Shown: in pieces, positions 60,658 to 64,000 of the stretch
Position numbering within the stretch: the stretch's first letter is position 1
Layout: every line of letters begins with the position of its first letter
DNA from: Clostridia bacterium
GTDB lineage: Bacteria > Bacillota > Clostridia > Christensenellales > UBA1242
Direction of reading: 5' to 3'
Length of the DNA: 64,000 bases
Assembly: GCA_900753315.1 (NCBI GenBank)
Contig: CAADYP010000010.1
Span: 35,678-99,677 of the forward strand
Translations under genes and position numbers: made by a program
Notes under the pieces: model-generated
Database searches by the model: none
Seen by the model: the letters and a program-made list of their open reading frames with translations, nothing else
What the model was told of the DNA's origin: nothing

Positions 60658-61653
60658 TTATCTCCAATTTCCAATAAATTGAACTGTTCCTTCCAATTTA
60701 TACTCTCCAAGTTTTATCAATGTGTAAACATATCTTTCTTGTGTATTATCTTCACTTTTCTCAACCTTAACATTCAATTCAAGTTCTACACCCATAAAAT
60801 CTTTTGTCTTAATTGTAATTGTATTGTTGTTTTTCTTTTCAATTTCAAAACTGATAGTAACATCTCCAACAACTTGTTCATATTCTACTTCGATATTACC
60901 TTTGGCATCTTTTTCCAATTCAAAAGAAAATTCAGTTATAACTTTCCCCATAACAATTTGGAATTTGTACTCTACTTCAGTTTTTCCATCTTTTTGTTCA
61001 TGTTCTTGTTTGAAAACGACTTTGTGTGTATCATCTTCTTTTGAAAGTCTTACTTCAAAAGTAACTTCCATTTCATTGTCTTTTTTATCAATTTCTTTTC
61101 TTCCAACAATATACAAAGGTGTTTCGCTTCCGTTCAAATAAAGTTCGCCTTCAAGTTTTGTTTCTCTTTCTTCTTTATCAGAATCATCAACATCATCATC
61201 GCCATCAAGCAAAGTTTCATTGAAATAAAGCACACAACTTGTTGATTCTCCATTTATAGTGTTTACTGTAACAGTAAGTTTATGTTTGTATTCTTCCTTA
61301 TCGCTTGTTCCATCAACAACATTAACAGGCTTTTTGCCTCCCACTACAGAATCAAACACATCCATATATTTGTCCAAAGTTTGTGTTATTGCATTATCAA
61401 TTTGTTCTTTAATTTTATCAACTCCAGGAGCAACTGTTTCTCCGCTTTGCATACCCACACTCGCAGCCATTGAAGATGCAAGGTCGTTATTGCTTAAAAG
61501 AATTCCAGTGGTAGCCCCAGCAAAACCATATACCTCTGTTGTTGTTGAAAGCGGTTTTCCACTATTGTCGGATCCACATCCAACAAGTGCTCCACTAGTA
61601 GCCAATACTCCGCCAATCAAAATACCGGCCAAAATTTTTGAACTTTTCTTCAT
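60658..61653 (-). CDS. Unknown lipoprotein, beta-rich and highly charged
   Basis: A 331-residue exported protein. Signal ends in GALVGC (lipobox; Cys26), followed by GSDNSGKPLSTTTEVYG. Residues about 105-331 are alternating charged strands (EYKHKLTVTVN, NEMEVTFEVRLSKEDDTHKVVFKQEHEQ, GNIEVEYEQVVGDVTISFEIEKK), suggesting a large beta-sheet or beta-barrel-like outer domain. AAAGGAGG lies before the ATG. Both ends of its transcript are bounded by pairs of the structured repeat. No family is recognised. Confidence 0.65.
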   Translation of the reverse strand: MKKSSKILAGILIGGVLATSGALVGCGSDNSGKPLSTTTEVYGFAGATTGILLSNNDLASSMAASVGMQSGETVAPGVDKIKEQIDNAITQTLDKYMDVFDSVVGGKKPVNVVDGTSDKEEYKHKLTVTVNTINGESTSCVLYFNETLLDGDDDVDDSDKEERETKLEGELYLNGSETPLYIVGRKEIDKKDNEMEVTFEVRLSKEDDTHKVVFKQEHEQKDGKTEVEYKFQIVMGKVITEFSFELEKDAKGNIEVEYEQVVGDVTISFEIEKKNNNTITIKTKDFMGVELELNVKVEKSEDNTQERYVYTLIKLGEYKLEGTVQFIGNWR

Positions 61654-61768
61654 ATAATATCCTCCTTTAAGGTAATATTATTCTACCACAAAGACCTAAA
61701 ATTTTACAAACAAAAATCATATAATTCTAAAAAAAATGTATTTTTATACATTTTGTTGAACATTACTA

Positions 61769-61917
61769 CAGGCACGCCTGTCTCTATTGCCTTTTTCTAA
61801 CACTCAGAAATTATTACAAGGAGTGATATGCTTGCTTGCAAGGGCATTCACGACGATGCCTAAAAATTTCAAGATACCTTTTTGCCATAGCAAAAACATT
61901 GCATAGCAATGAAAAAA
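61769..61917. repeat. Structured tandem repeat, rpsI locus, unit 1
   Basis: A 149-base unit. It has TGATATGC where other copies have TGACATGC. Core and arms are as at the 60.3 kb locus; the hairpin is TTTTTGCCATAGCAAAAA. The rest of the 444-base gap (61654-61768) holds the AT-rich upstream region of the lipoprotein gene, with a weak promoter (TTGTAA, 18 bases, TAGAAT). Confidence 0.85.
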
Positions 61918-62066
61918 CAGGCACGCCTGCCTCTATTCTCTTTTTCTAACACTCAGAAATTATTACAAGGAGTGACATGCTTGCTTGCAAGGGCATTCAC
62001 GACGATGTCTAAAAATTTCAAGATACCTTTTTGTCAAAGCAAAAACATTGCATAGCAATGAAAAAA
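61918..62066. repeat. Structured tandem repeat, rpsI locus, unit 2
   Basis: A second unit of exactly 149 bases with GATGTC in the core hairpin. It ends where the rpsI terminator palindrome begins. Confidence 0.85.
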
Positions 62067-62086
62067 CAGGCAAAAGCCTGTTTTTT
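62067..62086 (-). terminator. Terminator of rplM-rpsI
   Basis: CAGGCAAAAGCCTG with A and T runs, identical to the terminator of the neighbouring lipoprotein gene and followed by the same GTATCTTGAAATTAT up to the stop codon. Confidence 0.85.
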
Positions 62087-62097
62087 GTATCTTGAAA

Positions 62098-62508
62098 TTA
62101 TCTCTTTGAGAATTGAGATGCTTTTCTTGCCTTTTTGAGCCCATACTTCTTTCTTTCTTTCATTCTTGGGTCACGAGTAAGAAGTCCTGCATCTTTAAGT
62201 TCTTTTCTGTATGTTTCGCTAACTTTCAAAAGTGCTCTAGCGATACCATGGCAGATAGCACCAGCTTGACCAGCGATACCGCCACCTTCAACGTTTACAG
62301 AAACATCAAATTTTTCAGTTGTGTTTGTAACAACCATTGCTTGTTTAGCAATGATGAGAAGAGTGTCTCTTTGAAGGTATTCTTCAATGTCTCTTCCGTT
62401 AACTTCAATTTTGCCTGAGCCAGGATACAAACGAACTCTTGCAACAGACTTTTTTCTTCTACCAGTTGCAACAAAGCAACCGCCCTTGTTTTGTTTTTTG
62501 TCAGCCAT
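62098..62508 (-). CDS. rpsI: 30S ribosomal protein S9
   Basis: A 136-residue protein that contacts P-site tRNA through its C-terminal tail. Shows GRRKKSVARVRLYPGSGKIEVNGRDIEEY and ends GLKKARKASQFSKR, the conserved Lys/Arg-rich tail. AAAGGAG precedes the ATG. It follows rplM in the classical pair. Confidence 0.97.
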   Translation of the reverse strand: MADKKQNKGGCFVATGRRKKSVARVRLYPGSGKIEVNGRDIEEYLQRDTLLIIAKQAMVVTNTTEKFDVSVNVEGGGIAGQAGAICHGIARALLKVSETYRKELKDAGLLTRDPRMKERKKYGLKKARKASQFSKR

Positions 62509-62510
62509 TA

Positions 62511-62951
62511 TTAATTTGCTCCTTTTAAAGAAACTACTTCTGGTTTTTGTGCTTCATGGTTGTGATTTGCATCTTTGTAGATGTAAAGTCTTGTAGCTTG
62601 CTTTCTTCCAATAGTGTTTTTTGGAAGCATGCCTTTTACAGCCTTTTCAATCACTTTGCAAGAATTCTTTTCCATAAGTGTTTTGTAATCAACTTCTTTA
62701 AGTCCACCGATAAAGCCAGTGTGCCAACGAAGTTTCTTTTGTTCCAATTTCTTTCCAGTCAAAACGACTTTGTCAGAATTGATAACAATTACGAAATCCC
62801 CAGTATCAACGTGAGGAGTGTATATAGTTTTATTTTTACCAGTCAACATATCTGCAACTTGACTTGCAAGTCTACCAAGAGCCATGCCATTTGCATCAAC
62901 AACAAACCATTTTCTTTCTACAGTTGCTGGATTTGCCATGTAAGTTTTCAT
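62511..62951 (-). CDS. rplM: 50S ribosomal protein L13
   Basis: A 146-residue protein beginning MKTYMANPATVERKWFVVDA, with GRLASQVADMLTGKNK and MLPKNTIGRKQATRLYIYKDANHNHEAQKP. AAGGGAG precedes the ATG; the upstream in-frame extension runs through the leader RNA and is rejected. First gene of rplM-rpsI. Confidence 0.97.
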   Translation of the reverse strand: MKTYMANPATVERKWFVVDANGMALGRLASQVADMLTGKNKTIYTPHVDTGDFVIVINSDKVVLTGKKLEQKKLRWHTGFIGGLKEVDYKTLMEKNSCKVIEKAVKGMLPKNTIGRKQATRLYIYKDANHNHEAQKPEVVSLKGAN

Positions 62952-63095
62952 TATTTTCTCCCTTGAAATTTTAATTAAAAGTGCATTTGCACAAACAATG
63001 TTTGCTTTGCCAGTAAGCAAACCGTCCATAAAAAATTTTGAAGTGCAATTTTTAATGGGGCTAACAATAAAAATTGTCCTCAAAACAAAGACTTT
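62952..63095 (-). promoter_or_regulatory. Candidate L13 leader RNA
   Basis: The untranslated leader between the promoter and rplM contains GGTTTGCTTACTGGCAAAGC and a matching GTTTG/CAAAC pairing just before the ribosome site. Firmicutes carry an autoregulatory L13 leader here; identity is inferred from position and hairpins, not a formal fold. Confidence 0.5.
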
Positions 63096-63098
63096 CTT

Positions 63099-63127
63099 AT
63101 TTTAGATTATTTACACACACTTGTCAA
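63099..63127 (-). promoter_or_regulatory. Promoter of rplM-rpsI
   Basis: TTGACA and TAAAAT with a 17-base spacer. Confidence 0.82.
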
Positions 63128-63154
63128 GTATTTAAGCAAAATTTAACCAAAAAT

Positions 63155-63182
63155 TTAAAAAAGAGAGAAGTTTTTCTCTCTC
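63155..63182 (-). terminator. Terminator behind the 63,187-63,774 gene
   Basis: GAGAGA and TCTCTC arms around a short T-rich loop, then a T run on the minus strand. Confidence 0.7.
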
Positions 63183-63186
63183 AAAA

Positions 63187-63774
63187 TTATCCTACCAATT
63201 TTTTAGAATTGTCGAGTTTAACATCATTTTCTTTGACTTTGTCGGCTTCCAAAACCAAAGCGTTGTATTTTATTATGTCTTTATAAAGGTTGCTTTTTGC
63301 CTTTTTGTCAGTTTCTATATCACCCTTCATCATTTGAGCAAAAACATTTTCAAACAATTTCCCTGAAATTGAAGTAAGTATGTATTCTCTGTGCTTTTGA
63401 TTGTCAGCTTTTTTCAAATCACTAACCACATCAGCATCTTTAATATAAACAGTTTCGTTGAGTTTTGAGATTGTTTCTTTGTCTCTTTTGCTATCTTTTG
63501 CCAATTTTTGCACTTGTGGAATGCAATTTTCAAAAACTACTTCTTTCGCTTTTGAAAAATTATAACCACCTTCTACTTTCTGCAAAAGTAAAGCCAAATC
63601 TTCTTTAAAAAATGCAGGGATTGATAATTCATTTTGTTGTAAAAGTTGTTGATTATACTTGCTCACAAGATACAAGAAATTTGAGCGTGCTTTATTTATG
63701 TTGCAAGTTTTAGTCTCGCAAACATTTCCATCTTTGTCAAAATCAACCTTTTCAAACAAATAAATAAAACTCAT
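63187..63774 (-). CDS. Unknown helical cytoplasmic protein
   Basis: A 195-residue protein with no signal or membrane span. It starts MSFIYLFEKVDFDKDGNVCE and is then mostly helical and Lys-rich (KARSNFLYLVSKYNQQLLQQ, ENCIPQVQKLAKDSKRDKETISKL). No motif is recognised. GGGGAG lies ten bases before the ATG at 63774; upstream starts precede it without a ribosome site. A TATAAT with TTGATT 18 bases away (63802-63831) is its promoter. Confidence 0.6.
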   Translation of the reverse strand: MSFIYLFEKVDFDKDGNVCETKTCNINKARSNFLYLVSKYNQQLLQQNELSIPAFFKEDLALLLQKVEGGYNFSKAKEVVFENCIPQVQKLAKDSKRDKETISKLNETVYIKDADVVSDLKKADNQKHREYILTSISGKLFENVFAQMMKGDIETDKKAKSNLYKDIIKYNALVLEADKVKENDVKLDNSKKLVG

Positions 63775-63801
63775 TTTTCTTTCTCCCCTGTGTATGTCCA
63801 C

Positions 63802-63831
63802 ATTATAGCATATAGAACATGAATAAATCAA
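63802..63831 (-). promoter_or_regulatory. Promoter of the unknown helical protein gene
   Basis: TTGATT and TATAAT with an 18-base spacer and an extended TGC before the -10 box. Confidence 0.6.
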
Positions 63832-63880
63832 ACAATTTTTGCATATTTATTCATAATTTCTCGCTATTAAGTTTACAGCA

Positions 63881-63915
63881 TTAAAAAAGAAGAACAATCT
63901 TGTCCCTCCTTTTTA
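63881..63915 (-). terminator. Terminator after the partial surface-protein gene
   Basis: AAAAGAAGAAC-like and complementary TTGTCCCTCCTTTT arms with T and A runs; imperfect. Confidence 0.45.
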
Positions 63916-63923
63916 TTTAATCA

Positions 63924-64000
63924 TCAAACTCTTGAGCCTTCACTCATACGAAGTGAAAATCTTACTCCATAAAAGTTTTGTAGCCATGCTGATTTTGTCA
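63924..64000 (-). CDS. Partial surface protein: C-terminal module of the 52.1 kb family
   Basis: The last 25 codons of a minus-strand gene running off the window edge. They read TKSAWLQNFYGVRFSLRMSE and GSRV, nearly identical to the C terminus of the 1219-residue surface protein (KSAWLKNCYGVRFSLRMTEG) and to the 58.5 kb relic. The rest of the gene is beyond the window. Confidence 0.75.
   Translation of the reverse strand, partial: TKSAWLQNFYGVRFSLRMSEGSRV

Noticed and set aside
60325..62066. Repeats as integron attC sites or insertion sequences
   Set aside because: No attC-type core sites, integrase or transposase were recognised; the neighbouring genes include core ribosomal and elongation factor genes.

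Overview
The window reads as a chromosomal segment of a low-GC, spore-lineage Firmicute of the class Clostridia, probably an uncultured gut anaerobe. The support is a pyruvate:ferredoxin oxidoreductase, a T-box leader on thrS, a CIRCE-controlled hrcA-grpE-dnaK-dnaJ operon, homologues of the sporulation genes ytxC, yqfC and yqfD, an L27 protein with the Firmicute N-terminal extension next to its processing protease Prp, and the rpmB/asp23-like/fakA arrangement. The genus cannot be named from sequence reading alone.

Layout. 1-6 kb: yajC with a 24-codon membrane micro-ORF in front, an MFS transporter, T-box-controlled thrS, a ytxC-like gene and a small lipoprotein. 6-21 kb: truA, PFOR, GDPD, glmS, rsmD-alr, a ribbon-helix-helix regulator, tRNA-Lys, a GT4 glycosyltransferase, an M1-like peptidase lipoprotein, and a DnaD-like/DnaI-like replication pair. 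21-34 kb: an MBL hydrolase, tRNA-Trp, a DUF378-type protein, the yqfC-yqfD-ybeY-era operon, two large unknown lipoproteins, a DNA glycosylase, rplU-prp-rpmA, and sepF-(zinc ribbon)-lspA-rluD. 34-44 kb: the str operon (rpsL-rpsG-fusA-tuf), pcrA-ligA and rpsU. 44-51 kb: the heat-shock operon hrcA-grpE-dnaK-dnaJ followed by rsmE-mtaB. 51-64 kb: surface and unknown proteins, fakA with its Asp23-family neighbour, rpmB, a broken surface-protein copy, a thioredoxin-reductase-like enzyme, rplM-rpsI, and lipoproteins. Most genes are on the minus strand.

Three things stand out. (1) A 146-154 bp structured repeat occurs six times as three tandem pairs. Each pair lies directly behind the stop codon of a minus-strand gene (tuf, an unknown lipoprotein gene, rpsI). 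The core is nearly invariant, while several hairpin arms differ between loci with pairing kept. Each unit ends in a terminator-like CAGGC/GCCTG hairpin and carries an 11-codon ORF with a Shine-Dalgarno sequence on the opposite strand. (2) GrpE carries a Cys/His-rich, apparently metal-binding N-terminal segment. (3) Several genes (truA, the trxB-like gene, pcrA, a large surface-protein gene) have a promoter -10 box only 6-8 bases before the start codon and no Shine-Dalgarno sequence, suggesting leaderless mRNAs.

Surface proteins with a shared C-terminal module recur: one full gene, one frameshifted relic and one partial gene at the window edge. The thioredoxin-reductase-like enzyme lacks the usual NADPH-site signatures, so a ferredoxin-linked electron source (PFOR is present) is possible. 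All family calls come from motif recognition by eye; no search was run.
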